Assembly: GCA_964629765.1 (NCBI GenBank)
Contig: CAZVTK010000009.1
Location: 1 to 64,000 of the forward strand
Origin: RCIO01 sp964629765
GTDB lineage: Bacteria > Pseudomonadota > Alphaproteobacteria > Rhizobiales > Rhizobiaceae
Reading direction: 5' to 3'
DNA: 64,000 nucleotides
This document shows positions 47,563 through 54,666 of this stretch, one piece after another. A model generated the notes under the pieces. That model ran no database searches. It was not told where the DNA came from and worked only from the letters and a program-made list of their open reading frames with translations. The position numbers and the translations under genes were made by a program. Positions within the stretch are counted from its first letter, which is position 1, and the number at the start of each line of letters is the position of its first letter.

Positions 47563-47672
47563 GTCGGGAGGCTACCGGGCGTTAACGTTGAGCGCTGTTT
47601 GCGGCTGCTGAATATTTATTTCCAAAAAGTTCTCTTGAAAATCAATAGATACCGCGATAGTTATCGTCCCGT
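47563..47672. other. Convergent intergenic region, AT-rich
   Basis: About 110 nt between convergent operons. Contains a degenerate motif copy on the minus strand (47629-47647) and an A/T-rich stretch. No terminator hairpin with T-run is obvious. Confidence 0.5.
47629..47647 (-). promoter_or_regulatory. Motif copy 17 (leftward, degenerate, no downstream gene)
   Basis: Minus strand TATTGATTTTCAAGAGAAC, two mismatches to the consensus core. It points into the 3' end of the rightward operon. Would be antisense or a roadblock. Confidence 0.45.
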
Positions 47673-47807
47673 CTACCCTTTACCGAACGAATCCTTCACT
47701 AGCACATCGAACAGCGAAGCCGATACACCAATATATGCCGCTGCCTCAGTGCGCGACAGGCCGCGAGGCGGCAGGTTGCGAGGGAGTTTCTGCGGCTCCG
47801 GCTTCAC
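47673..47807 (-). CDS. Truncated excisionase/AlpA-like HTH protein, 44 aa
   Basis: GTG start overlapping the upstream stop (GTGA). LPPRGLSRTEAAAYIGVSAS then LFDVLVKD is the standard opening of phage excisionase-like MerR-type HTH proteins, but the usual following GRMPxPxxIxxRxxW part is missing; the frame changes to SFGKG and stops. Probably a decayed or shortened regulator. Confidence 0.6.
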   Translation of the reverse strand: MKPEPQKLPRNLPPRGLSRTEAAAYIGVSASLFDVLVKDSFGKG

Positions 47808-48127
47808 GCCGCCGCCCTGTGCCCAAACACCTCGCCCACGAACTCCAGCAGCACCGGGTTATCGCGCATGACCTGCACGAGTTGGTAGCCGAGACCGTTG
47901 ACGACCTGCTCCTCGGTAAGCTTGCCCGCCTTGGCCAGGTTGGCGCCGTCGTAGCAGGCGTGCAGGACTTCGTGGATGAGAACTTCGCATGTCTTCTGCA
48001 CAGGCAAGCCAGCGCGCAGGTAGATAGCCAGCGTGTCGACGTTACAACCGCCCAGGTCAGTCAGGTCTTCGTCCACCTTGACCGCATAGTCGAGCGCGCC
48101 GACCCGTATGGTTTTGGGAAGCGTCAT
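47804..48127 (-). CDS. Putative zinc metallopeptidase-like protein
   Basis: 107 residues. VLIHEVLHACY (residues about 49-59) gives the HExxH zinc-binding motif; a possible third ligand Glu/His follows in the C-terminal helix. Similar short HExxH proteins are common in phages; substrates unknown. ATGA overlap with the next upstream gene. Confidence 0.6.
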   Translation of the reverse strand: MTLPKTIRVGALDYAVKVDEDLTDLGGCNVDTLAIYLRAGLPVQKTCEVLIHEVLHACYDGANLAKAGKLTEEQVVNGLGYQLVQVMRDNPVLLEFVGEVFGHRAAA

Positions 48128-48339
48128 TTCTTCCTCCGCTTGATCGCTGCGGCGAGCCGACTTTCCATCCCGCGTGTGACGTACAGGTTGTTACCGCAGC
48201 GCACGGCGTATTTTTCGTCGACTTTCAGCGGCGCTCGCTTGCGGTTCGGGTCGGGAATCCATGTGCCCGGCTCGACGATAAGACAGAACGCGCCATCGAC
48301 GAGGGTGGAGCCGTGCTCGGCATGAATGTTCAAAGTCAA
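48124..48339 (-). CDS. Small basic protein, unknown
   Basis: 71 residues, overlapping both neighbours by 4 nt. Beta-rich (FCLIVEPGTWIPDP, EKYAVRCGNNLYVTRG) with a basic tail (IKRRKK). Unknown. Confidence 0.55.
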   Translation of the reverse strand: MTLNIHAEHGSTLVDGAFCLIVEPGTWIPDPNRKRAPLKVDEKYAVRCGNNLYVTRGMESRLAAAIKRRKK

Positions 48340-48992
48340 AACCCTCCTACGATCTGTTGGACGAGCGTACGGACGCCGACGGTAAGCGCTTTGATCGTCG
48401 TAGCGGAGATGTGATGATCGGGGGTGATACCGGCGACCGCGGCATCGGTTTCCTCGGCCACGGGCGAGGCGAAACCGGGCCGCTCCAGCTTGACGATGAT
48501 GCCGCCGAGCGAACGGAAGTAGTCGGCCTCGTAGACCACGCTTTCAACAACGATCGGCGCACGGGGAAATTGGCGGCGGACAGTCTTTATAGCCAATCCG
48601 AGGGTCCAATCGGGACCGAGATCCGCGTGGAACTTGCCGGCCTTCTCCATGTAGAAGCGAGGCGTGCTGCAGTCGGGGAGGTGTTCGGAGGGGAAGTCTT
48701 TGAGATCGCCATAGACCATGCGCGTCGCCAGTTCGGCGCTGCCGGTGATAAGCGAAAAGAACCACTGCCACGATTCCTTCTGAAGCTCGACGGCATGCAC
48801 CTTGACGAAGCCGTATTCTTCCTCGAGCAGGGTGGCCGCGGTGGACTTGCCTGTATTACGGCGGCCGGTGAAGCCGATCATCACGGGGTTGGAAACGAGG
48901 CGGGGGTAGGGAGGGAGAGTGTCGAGGGGCGCGAAGGTACTGACTGCCAAGTCGTCGTAGCAGAAGTCCTCGCAAGGGAAGGCTGCGTCCAC
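48336..48992 (-). CDS. Deoxynucleoside monophosphate kinase
   Basis: 218 residues, GTG start. P-loop GFTGRRNTGKST (40-51), then FVKVHAVELQKESWQWFFSL, the DCSTPRFYMEKAGKFHADLGPDWT segment and IVVESVVYEADYFRSLGG (Walker B-like). Fits phage dNMP kinases, which supply dNDPs for replication. First gene behind motif copy 18. Confidence 0.75.
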   Translation of the reverse strand: MDAAFPCEDFCYDDLAVSTFAPLDTLPPYPRLVSNPVMIGFTGRRNTGKSTAATLLEEEYGFVKVHAVELQKESWQWFFSLITGSAELATRMVYGDLKDFPSEHLPDCSTPRFYMEKAGKFHADLGPDWTLGLAIKTVRRQFPRAPIVVESVVYEADYFRSLGGIIVKLERPGFASPVAEETDAAVAGITPDHHISATTIKALTVGVRTLVQQIVGGF

Positions 48993-49025
48993 GGGGGATG
49001 TTCCTGTTGATCTTATCGGTCACTT

Positions 49026-49054
49026 ATTCTCGACAAAATCAACAAAAAAGTCAA
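49026..49054 (-). promoter_or_regulatory. Motif copy 18 with -35 and -10 boxes, leftward promoter of the dNMP kinase operon
   Basis: Minus strand TTGACT (49049-49054), 17-nt spacer, GAGAAT (49026-49031); motif TGTTGATTTTGTCGAGAAT at 49026-49044. The kinase starts 34 nt further on. Confidence 0.85.
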
Positions 49055-49074
49055 GCGGCTTGTCGCCGTCGATG

Positions 49075-49707
49075 TCACACCTCTACGTCGACGAACTCCA
49101 GTTCGTTCAGGCAGGTAAACAGCGTGCGGCCGCGCTTGACGGACAACGAAACATGCCAGTGGCCGAAGAACCACTCGCGCGGCTGATGCAGATGGAGCAT
49201 CCGCTCCAAGGCTTGACGGGTCCGGCTGCCGTCTTCGATCTTGCGCTTGTTGAACGCCCCGAGGATTTCGTTGGCGATGCTCTCCGGGCAGTCGTGCGTG
49301 ATGACGACTTCCGGCTTGATGACCGCATACTCGTCGATCATCCGCTCAAGTTCGACGTAGCTGCATTCTTCATCCGCCCACCAGTCCCAGCCTTCGGTGC
49401 GCCACGCCCGGTCGATACTGACCGCACCGCCAAGGCAATAGATGCCGTCGACTGTCGTCCCGTCAGGTATCCAGTAGCGCTGCGTCTTGCACACAGACGG
49501 GTTGTCGTGATTGCCTCGGATGAACAGATGCCTGCCTTCCGACATGGCGTCGAACGGCGGGTTGGGCATCCAGGTGAAATCTCCGTGCTGTCGCCGAAAA
49601 CCGACGCCCATGTCGCCGACCTGGATGCTGAACGGCACGCCGCGGATGATCTCGCGATACCTGCGGAATTTGCCGTGCACGTCGCCGATGATGCGAACTA
49701 CGCTCAT
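49075..49707 (-). CDS. Calcineurin-like metallophosphoesterase
   Basis: 210 residues from the ATG at 49707 (ATGA with the upstream gene). Metal motifs IIGDVHGKFRRY (GDxHG), VGDMGVGF (GDxxxx), FIRGNHDNP (GNHD), ITHDCPES and FFGHWHVS (GHxH). Phosphoprotein- or nucleotide-phosphatase type; may act in DNA-end processing or signalling. Coupled to a second phosphoesterase gene. Confidence 0.8.
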   Translation of the reverse strand: MSVVRIIGDVHGKFRRYREIIRGVPFSIQVGDMGVGFRRQHGDFTWMPNPPFDAMSEGRHLFIRGNHDNPSVCKTQRYWIPDGTTVDGIYCLGGAVSIDRAWRTEGWDWWADEECSYVELERMIDEYAVIKPEVVITHDCPESIANEILGAFNKRKIEDGSRTRQALERMLHLHQPREWFFGHWHVSLSVKRGRTLFTCLNELEFVDVEV

Positions 49708-50942
49708 GCCGCGTCCTTCACATACGCACCGGCCACCATCGCAGGCCTTAGCGTCAGCCTGCCGACCTCGCCGAAACGCCTGGAGTAGGTGATGACCTTG
49801 GCCGATCGGCCGGAGAGCCAGCCGCCGCCTGCGGCATACGCATCCGGCGCCGCAAGCGTTTCGTGCCGCTCGATGTGCATAAGCTGCGTCGACACCACGG
49901 CATTGCTGTGCAGATGCCCGCCATGGCCATAGTTGAACTCGCAACGACCGAACATCTCGCGGAACATGCCTGCGAAGACGCGATCCAGATCGTTGAGGCC
50001 ACGCTTGTGCATGTGATGATAATAGAGACCCGTCTTCCCCCACTCATAGGCGTAGTACAGCGCCGGGCTACGGTCGACGGTCAGCCTCGGCTCATTTTCA
50101 TAGAGCGCGGCAAGAAGCTCGCGCACCCACACCGACGACGCCGGGTCGTGGTTGCCGGAGGCCATGATAACGTGGACGTGCTGATGCTTCTGCAAAAGCA
50201 TGTCGATGATGCGGCGAAGTGTGCGCATAACGACACGCACCACTTTATGGAGGCGGCTGTCGGCGTCCAGCACATGACGGCTCGCCGGTGTGACCGATTC
50301 CAGGCTGTCGTGATGCAGGAGATCGCCGAGCTGCGCCAGCACAGCGGTATGCGCCATCGGAGCGCAATGCACGGCGGATGCGAACCAGTCGAGAAGCAAT
50401 TGCTCCGCGATCTTCAGGTCGTAGTCTGCGCCGGTCTCCTCCCGGTGCGCCAGCATGCCGAAGTGTGAGTCGGTCACGGTGAACTGATTGAGGATATCGG
50501 CTACGCTGTCCGCCGGCGGCGGCACGAGCGTCACTCGCGGCAAGTCTTCCTTTGCGGCGTCGAGCGCCGCTTGCATCGCCTCGGACTGGAAGTCGCGGTC
50601 TTCACCGGTCTTCACCCATTTCAGCACTTCTCGCCCATCGGGGTCCAAAAGTGCTGAAACGCCTTTGATGCGCTGGCCGAGTGGGATCTTGAACTCTTCG
50701 CCGCGCTCGGGCTTCTGCTGGACGAAATCGCCCTTCGGTGTGTTCGTCACCTGGCTGATGCGGAAGCCCGGCAGCACAGGCTTCGTGCCGAGCATGCCGC
50801 GCTCGGCGGCATGCTTGAGCCGATTGTTCATCGCGTTCCACGACAGGCCGAGTTCATCGGCTGCCGCCTTGAGCGTCGAGTGACGATCGCGGGTTTCAAC
50901 CGCCTCGACGAGTTGTTCGTCAGTAAGGGGACGTGTCGGCAA
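49704..50942 (-). CDS. HTH plus metallophosphoesterase protein
   Basis: 412 residues from a TTG start (AAGGAAA upstream). N-terminal HTH (STLKAAADELGLSWNAMNNR), a linker, then a calcineurin-like domain with TVTDSHFGMLAH, AQLGDLLHHDS (GDxxx), IMASGNHDPA and NYGHGGHLHSN. Proteins of this type are common in phages of proteobacteria; the DNA-binding part suggests action on phage DNA. The catalytic details fit a nuclease-phosphatase. Confidence 0.8.
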   Translation of the reverse strand: MPTRPLTDEQLVEAVETRDRHSTLKAAADELGLSWNAMNNRLKHAAERGMLGTKPVLPGFRISQVTNTPKGDFVQQKPERGEEFKIPLGQRIKGVSALLDPDGREVLKWVKTGEDRDFQSEAMQAALDAAKEDLPRVTLVPPPADSVADILNQFTVTDSHFGMLAHREETGADYDLKIAEQLLLDWFASAVHCAPMAHTAVLAQLGDLLHHDSLESVTPASRHVLDADSRLHKVVRVVMRTLRRIIDMLLQKHQHVHVIMASGNHDPASSVWVRELLAALYENEPRLTVDRSPALYYAYEWGKTGLYYHHMHKRGLNDLDRVFAGMFREMFGRCEFNYGHGGHLHSNAVVSTQLMHIERHETLAAPDAYAAGGGWLSGRSAKVITYSRRFGEVGRLTLRPAMVAGAYVKDAA

Positions 50943-50957
50943 TGCGGGTTTCCTTGT

Positions 50958-51389
50958 TCAGCCGCCGATCGTGAAGGCAGGCTGATCCGGTTCTTTCGGC
51001 GCGTCACCGCTGACGGGCGGCTCGCCATCGTAACGGACGCCGCCGTTTTCCCCGACTGTGGCAAAGGCTCCGCCCTCTCCGTCGAGGGCGCCTTGCAGAT
51101 CGCCGGCGGCGGAATTGCTGTAAGGCAGGACGTAGTAAACCGGCTCACCAACGCCGTTATCGAGCAGGACGTATATGGCCTCGCCGACGACGATCTTGGC
51201 GCCCACGACTGTGTAATTACCGGGCGGAGGCGTCGTGAACTTCGGCAGGCCGAGCGGCACGTACATCGCGAACGCGGCCAATGCCGTCATCGCCGGCAGC
51301 GTGAGCGCAGGGATACGTCGCGTCGACGCCCATGCGAAGCCGCACAGGAGCAGGGCGAGCGACAGCCAGACGGTGGCGACGGTGGTCAC
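50958..51389 (-). CDS. Envelope cassette: two-helix membrane protein, unknown
   Basis: 143 residues; GTG start at 51389 overlaps the upstream stop. Two membrane helices (VATVWLSLALLLCGFAWA; LPAMTALAAFAMYVPLGL), then a periplasmic-like beta domain (YTVVGAKIVVGEAIYVLLDN ... VYYVLPYSNS) and an acidic tail. Last gene of the five-gene cassette. Confidence 0.65.
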   Translation of the reverse strand: MTTVATVWLSLALLLCGFAWASTRRIPALTLPAMTALAAFAMYVPLGLPKFTTPPPGNYTVVGAKIVVGEAIYVLLDNGVGEPVYYVLPYSNSAAGDLQGALDGEGGAFATVGENGGVRYDGEPPVSGDAPKEPDQPAFTIGG

Positions 51390-51487
51390 TCGTCTTCGCC
51401 TTCCTTCATCGCGCCGTGCGCTAGTACCCACGCACCGCACAGCATGGCCACGCTGAATGCGATGCCGATTATGATAAGTGACGTCAT
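51386..51487 (-). CDS. Envelope cassette: 33-residue single-pass membrane protein
   Basis: MTSLIIIGIAFSVAMLCGAW plus a short charged tail. It overlaps both neighbours (ATGA, GTGA), and its retention in the coupled set supports translation. Confidence 0.55.
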   Translation of the reverse strand: MTSLIIIGIAFSVAMLCGAWVLAHGAMKEGEDE

Positions 51488-52065
51488 TTTCTTGCGCTCC
51501 TCAAAGCCTTGAAGACGTTGTTCACGGAGCCGGGCACGACCTGCCCGCGCTCGTCCAATGTAAAGCGGATAACCGTCCGTTCTTGACGCGGCCGGAGTTC
51601 CAGCTCCGTTGAGACCAGGAGTTTCATGCTGTCGGCCGAACGGCCCATCGACACTTCGACGTAGACCTTCGTCGTGCCGAGAGGCAGCGAATAGCCGTGG
51701 ATGTTGACCACGTACTCGCCGGCCGGCGTAGCCCGCGCGAAGGCGTTTTCCATGTTGAGCGGGGACAGATCGCCGTCTACGCCGGTATCGTCGCGCAAGA
51801 GGCTGAACACCTTGCCGGACTTGTTCGCATAGCCAACGGCAATCGGCTCGCCGGGCGCGAGCACCCAAAGGTCGACATCATCGGGGCCGTCAGGCCAGGC
51901 TATGGCCACCGCGATGGAACCCGGTGGCCGGGTCGCTTCGGGATTGGCTGCCGCCGGTGGATTCAAGCTCGGCAAGATCAGGACGGCCAGCGCCATGAAG
52001 GTGAAGCTGCCGATGAGAAGCTGATCGACAAACGCCCACAGCCATGAGTCCGACGGGCGCCGCAT
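51484..52065 (-). CDS. Envelope cassette: ExbD/TolR/ZorB-like protein with periplasmic beta domain
   Basis: 193 residues. The single N-terminal membrane helix starts WLWAFVDQLLIGSFTFMALA: Asp14 sits at the start of the helix followed by Leu-Leu and Phe-Met, as the proton-carrying Asp of ExbD/TolR/MotB proteins. The rest (about 45-190) is a beta sandwich with DDVDLWVLAPGEPIAVGYAN and PAGEYVVNIHGYSLPLG, like DUF2135-type domains, not a peptidoglycan-binding OmpA domain. Predicted rotor/stalk partner of the ExbB-like protein. Confidence 0.65.
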   Translation of the reverse strand: MRRPSDSWLWAFVDQLLIGSFTFMALAVLILPSLNPPAAANPEATRPPGSIAVAIAWPDGPDDVDLWVLAPGEPIAVGYANKSGKVFSLLRDDTGVDGDLSPLNMENAFARATPAGEYVVNIHGYSLPLGTTKVYVEVSMGRSADSMKLLVSTELELRPRQERTVIRFTLDERGQVVPGSVNNVFKALRSARK

Positions 52066-52066
52066 G

Positions 52067-52504
52067 TCAGGCGTCCCGCAGCCCGAGCGCGGTGTTGACG
52101 ATGCGGACGTTGACGATCATCCACAACGCCAGCGTCAGCCCTACGAGCGTTGAGCCGAAGGCGGTCCCTGCCCCGGCAAGAAGGTTTGCGCCCGCTTCGG
52201 CCGCGCGAGCCGGTTCGCTCAACGCCGACGGGTCGATGCCCGCGAACGCCTGCAGCATCCCCCATGCGTTACCGATGATGCCGATCACGAACAGCGCCTT
52301 GACGAAATCGTCTAGATGTTCGGCCTTCAACAGCGCCGATTGCCTACGGGCAAGCGACAGGAAGGCCGATGCTACTCCGACAACGAACACACCGGACAGC
52401 AGCCAGACTGCCCCGTGGCCATAGAACCTGTCGAGTTGGCCGAGCCACCATGCCCACGCGACGACGCACGCGCCGGCGAAATTCGCAATGAACAGCCGGA
52501 TCAC
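52067..52504 (-). CDS. Envelope cassette: MotA/TolQ/ExbB/ZorA-like proton-channel protein
   Basis: 145 residues, GTG start overlapping the protease stop. Four membrane helices (IANFAGACVVAWAWWLG; AVWLLSGVFVVGVASAFL; ALFVIGIIGNAWGMLQAF; and the last one). The last, AGTAFGSTLVGLTLALWMIV, carries the G-T-A-x-x-x-T-x-x-G-L pattern of ExbB/TolQ/MotA channel helices, preceded by an amphipathic segment. Forms, by family knowledge, a pentameric proton channel around two ExbD-like helices. Confidence 0.65.
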   Translation of the reverse strand: MIRLFIANFAGACVVAWAWWLGQLDRFYGHGAVWLLSGVFVVGVASAFLSLARRQSALLKAEHLDDFVKALFVIGIIGNAWGMLQAFAGIDPSALSEPARAAEAGANLLAGAGTAFGSTLVGLTLALWMIVNVRIVNTALGLRDA

Positions 52505-53124
52505 GTCGTCACCGCCCGGCCGAGAAGCCCGCACACCGCGCTGGCAGGAACGATCAGCCCAAGGCCGCTGCCTGTCTGGGCGCCAACGCCGCCAACCGTT
52601 ATGCCGACGACGTCGCCATCTGCGTCATAGACCGCGCCGCCGGACATACCCGGCATGGTCGTGAGATCGACGACGACGGCCTTGCGCCAGAAGTTCTCGA
52701 TCAGCCGCTCGCCGCCCGACACATATCCGCGCATGGTGATGAACTCGACACCAGCGGGGTTGCCGTTGGCGGTAATAGGTTCGCCGACGGAGGGCGTGCG
52801 GCATTCCACGTTTGCGGTTGCAAACATGGAGGGGTCGGCTATTGCGACCGCTGCGATGTCATATGCGGTATTGACCCACAGGACTTCGCCGGCCTGTGTG
52901 CGGCCTCCGCTGTTGCGCACGACCACCGAGCTGGCGCCGTGGACGACGTGCGCCGCAGTAATTATGACGCCGTTGCCGATGTGAACGCCGGAGCCTAGGC
53001 TTGTCGGCAACTCCAGCCGGACGTCGGCCGAGGCCAGATAGCGCGGCCGGTCTTTGGTCTCGCCAACCGGCGCGCAAGAGGAAAGCACGAGTCCAGCCGC
53101 CAAGGCGGCAAACAGTTTGCGCAT
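52501..53124 (-). CDS. Envelope cassette: trypsin-like serine protease lipoprotein
   Basis: 207 residues from the ATG at 53124 (53160 is an alternative). Signal peptide and lipobox LSSC (Cys17), so anchored in the envelope. S1/HtrA-type triad: His59 in ITAAHVV, Asp89 in AYDIAAV, Ser161 in GMSGGAV. The protease domain ends near residue 200; no PDZ domain. First gene of the cassette behind motif copy 19; cleaves envelope or partner proteins by inference. Confidence 0.85.
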   Translation of the reverse strand: MRKLFAALAAGLVLSSCAPVGETKDRPRYLASADVRLELPTSLGSGVHIGNGVIITAAHVVHGASSVVVRNSGGRTQAGEVLWVNTAYDIAAVAIADPSMFATANVECRTPSVGEPITANGNPAGVEFITMRGYVSGGERLIENFWRKAVVVDLTTMPGMSGGAVYDADGDVVGITVGGVGAQTGSGLGLIVPASAVCGLLGRAVTT

Positions 53125-53191
53125 GGCGCGGCTTCTTTCGTGGGGGAGGGGGCGGGGCATGACAAGTTCCTGATGACTTTGTCGATTGCAA

Positions 53192-53221
53192 ATTCTCGAC
53201 TAAATCAACAATGAATGTCAA
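53192..53221 (-). promoter_or_regulatory. Motif copy 19 with -35 and -10 boxes, leftward promoter of the envelope cassette
   Basis: Minus strand TTGACA (53216-53221), 18-nt spacer, GAGAAT (53192-53197); motif TGTTGATTTAGTCGAGAAT at 53192-53210. It lies 10 nt downstream of the lysis-operon membrane gene stop (53231). Confidence 0.85.
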
Positions 53222-53230
53222 GCGGAATCT

Positions 53231-53545
53231 TCAAGCACTCGGGCCTTTGACCATAAGCCAGACCGCGCCGGCCAGCCCCGAGACGAGGATTGTGATAATG
53301 GCGAACAGCCCGTGGCGCTTGGCCGCGCCCATGGCCATGCGCCACTCGCGTAGGTGTTGCATGTCTTTCTGAAGCTCAAGCGGCTCGGCAGTCGACATGC
53401 CGAGCGTGAGCAACGTGCGCCGCACCGCTTCCTCGGCGGCCTGCTCTGCCGCGGCTTTCGCGGCCTTGTTCGCGGCGTCTTCTACGATGGCACGGATCTC
53501 CGCTTCGGACATCATGCGCCTGTTGGTCGTGGCTCGTTCGCTCAT
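53231..53545 (-). CDS. Lysis operon membrane protein (holin candidate)
   Basis: 104 residues, ATGA with Rz1. Charged Ala/Glu-rich helix at the N-terminus (IRAIVEDAANKAAKAAAEQA), then one membrane segment near the C-terminus (LFAIITILVSGLAGAVWLMV). Its position after lysozyme and spanins makes it a holin or antiholin candidate, although a single C-terminal helix is atypical. Confidence 0.6.
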   Translation of the reverse strand: MSERATTNRRMMSEAEIRAIVEDAANKAAKAAAEQAAEEAVRRTLLTLGMSTAEPLELQKDMQHLREWRMAMGAAKRHGLFAIITILVSGLAGAVWLMVKGPSA

Positions 53546-53847
53546 AGCGCACGGCCTTCGCGGATTGCCTTGTCGCGCTCCTGGTAGAAGTCACGGAGGG
53601 CCTTGTGCCGCTTGCCGCAGTCTAGGAGCGCCTTGCGGTCGGTGATCCAAAGACGCTCGACGTCACGCTGTGTGATGGCCCCTTTCGGCAGGCGCGCCGG
53701 CCCGAGGCAATCCTTGAGCACGGAGAGGTCCGGCTCGAGCAGCTGAGGGGGTGGCGCCGGAACGTACCTAATGGACTGAGTCGATACGCAACCGGCTGCC
53801 ATCAGACAGGCAGACGCGATCACGGTCAGGGTCAGCATCCGCTTCAT
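53542..53847 (-). CDS. Rz1: Outer-membrane spanin lipoprotein (Rz1-like)
   Basis: 101 residues. Signal peptide with lipobox LMAAGC (Cys20) and a following Pro-rich stretch (VPAPPPQLLEP) as in Rz1. AAGGAG lies 8 nt before its start, inside the Rz gene, whose 3' end it overlaps by 80 nt in another frame. Pairs with Rz to fuse inner and outer membranes at lysis. It is longer than lambda Rz1 (60 residues). Confidence 0.85.
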   Translation of the reverse strand: MKRMLTLTVIASACLMAAGCVSTQSIRYVPAPPPQLLEPDLSVLKDCLGPARLPKGAITQRDVERLWITDRKALLDCGKRHKALRDFYQERDKAIREGRAL

Positions 53848-54148
53848 CCGACAGCTCCTTGATTTTCTGTTCGAGAGCCGCGTTCTCGGCGGCGAGTTCG
53901 GCGAGGCGCTTCGCTTCCTGCGCCTTGGCCATGGCGTTGGCCTGCTGGATGCGGTTCATCTCGGCCGAGACTTGTGCGGCGATCTCCGCTTCACGAGCGG
54001 AATATCGCGCACGCCACTGATCGGAAGCGCGGTCGAAGCCGAGATCGTAGGACTTCCACAGCACGAATACGGCCGCGAGCGCAGCGAGAGCAAACAGCGC
54101 GGGCTTGATGTAAGCGCCGATGGAGGCGTTCAGAGCCCAGCCAAACAC
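53768..54148 (-). CDS. Rz: Inner-membrane spanin (Rz-like)
   Basis: 126 residues from a GTG at 54148 with GAGGAG 8 nt upstream, overlapping the lysozyme end by 19 nt. One N-terminal membrane helix (KPALFALAALAAVFVLWKSY), then a long periplasmic coiled coil (SAREAEIAAQVSAEMNRIQQ ... LAAENAALEQKIKELSDEAD). Standard i-spanin layout. Confidence 0.82.
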   Translation of the reverse strand: MFGWALNASIGAYIKPALFALAALAAVFVLWKSYDLGFDRASDQWRARYSAREAEIAAQVSAEMNRIQQANAMAKAQEAKRLAELAAENAALEQKIKELSDEADADPDRDRVCLSDGSRLRIDSVH

Positions 54149-54612
54149 AGCTTGCGCTCCTCTTTCCGACGGTTCACGAGACCCTGCACGACCTTGCCAC
54201 CGGCCTTGTTGAAGGCGAGAATGCGATTGCATGCCTCCTTCAAGTTCCCTTCATTCGCCAGGCGGGCGACACTCGATTTGCAGAACGCACCGTTGCCGAT
54301 ATTGTACGCAAGCGAGAGGAAGGCGACGTAGGGTTTGTCGGGTATTTTGTCGGGGTTTCGCAGGCATTTGCGCATGCCTGCTTCGAACTCGATAAGCGCA
54401 TCGCCGAGCATCGCCCTGCACTCGTCGACCGTGTACGTGTCACCCATCTTTACGCCGCGGGTTTCCCCAAAACACACAGTCGGGATGCCACCGGCCAGAT
54501 TGTCGCGGTAAGCCTTGGTACGGAGTCCTTCAAACCCTCCGACCATGCCGATGGCCAGGGAGCCTGCGACAGTCAGGCCCACTCCGGCTTTCCGTAACCT
54601 TGATGTGCCCAT
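54130..54612 (-). CDS. Endolysin: GH24 lysozyme with signal-arrest-release anchor
   Basis: 160 residues, AGGAGA before the ATG. N-terminal weakly hydrophobic Gly/Ala-rich segment (KAGVGLTVAGSLAIGMVGG) is a SAR anchor. Catalytic Glu28 in GGFEGLRTKAYRD, Asp37 and Thr45 in GGIPTVCFGET follow; the Asp-Thr spacing is two residues longer than in T4 lysozyme. Cleaves peptidoglycan once released from the membrane. Confidence 0.88.
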   Translation of the reverse strand: MGTSRLRKAGVGLTVAGSLAIGMVGGFEGLRTKAYRDNLAGGIPTVCFGETRGVKMGDTYTVDECRAMLGDALIEFEAGMRKCLRNPDKIPDKPYVAFLSLAYNIGNGAFCKSSVARLANEGNLKEACNRILAFNKAGGKVVQGLVNRRKEERKLCLAGL

Positions 54613-54666
54613 GCTTTCTCCTATATACAGATTTTGTGGGGTTCTAACGGGTGTTACGGAGGCTTA

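Noticed and set aside
49001..49020. Rightward TGTTGATCTTATCGGTCAC as another motif copy
   Set aside because: Only the first half agrees, the ACGAG part is absent and no rightward gene follows.
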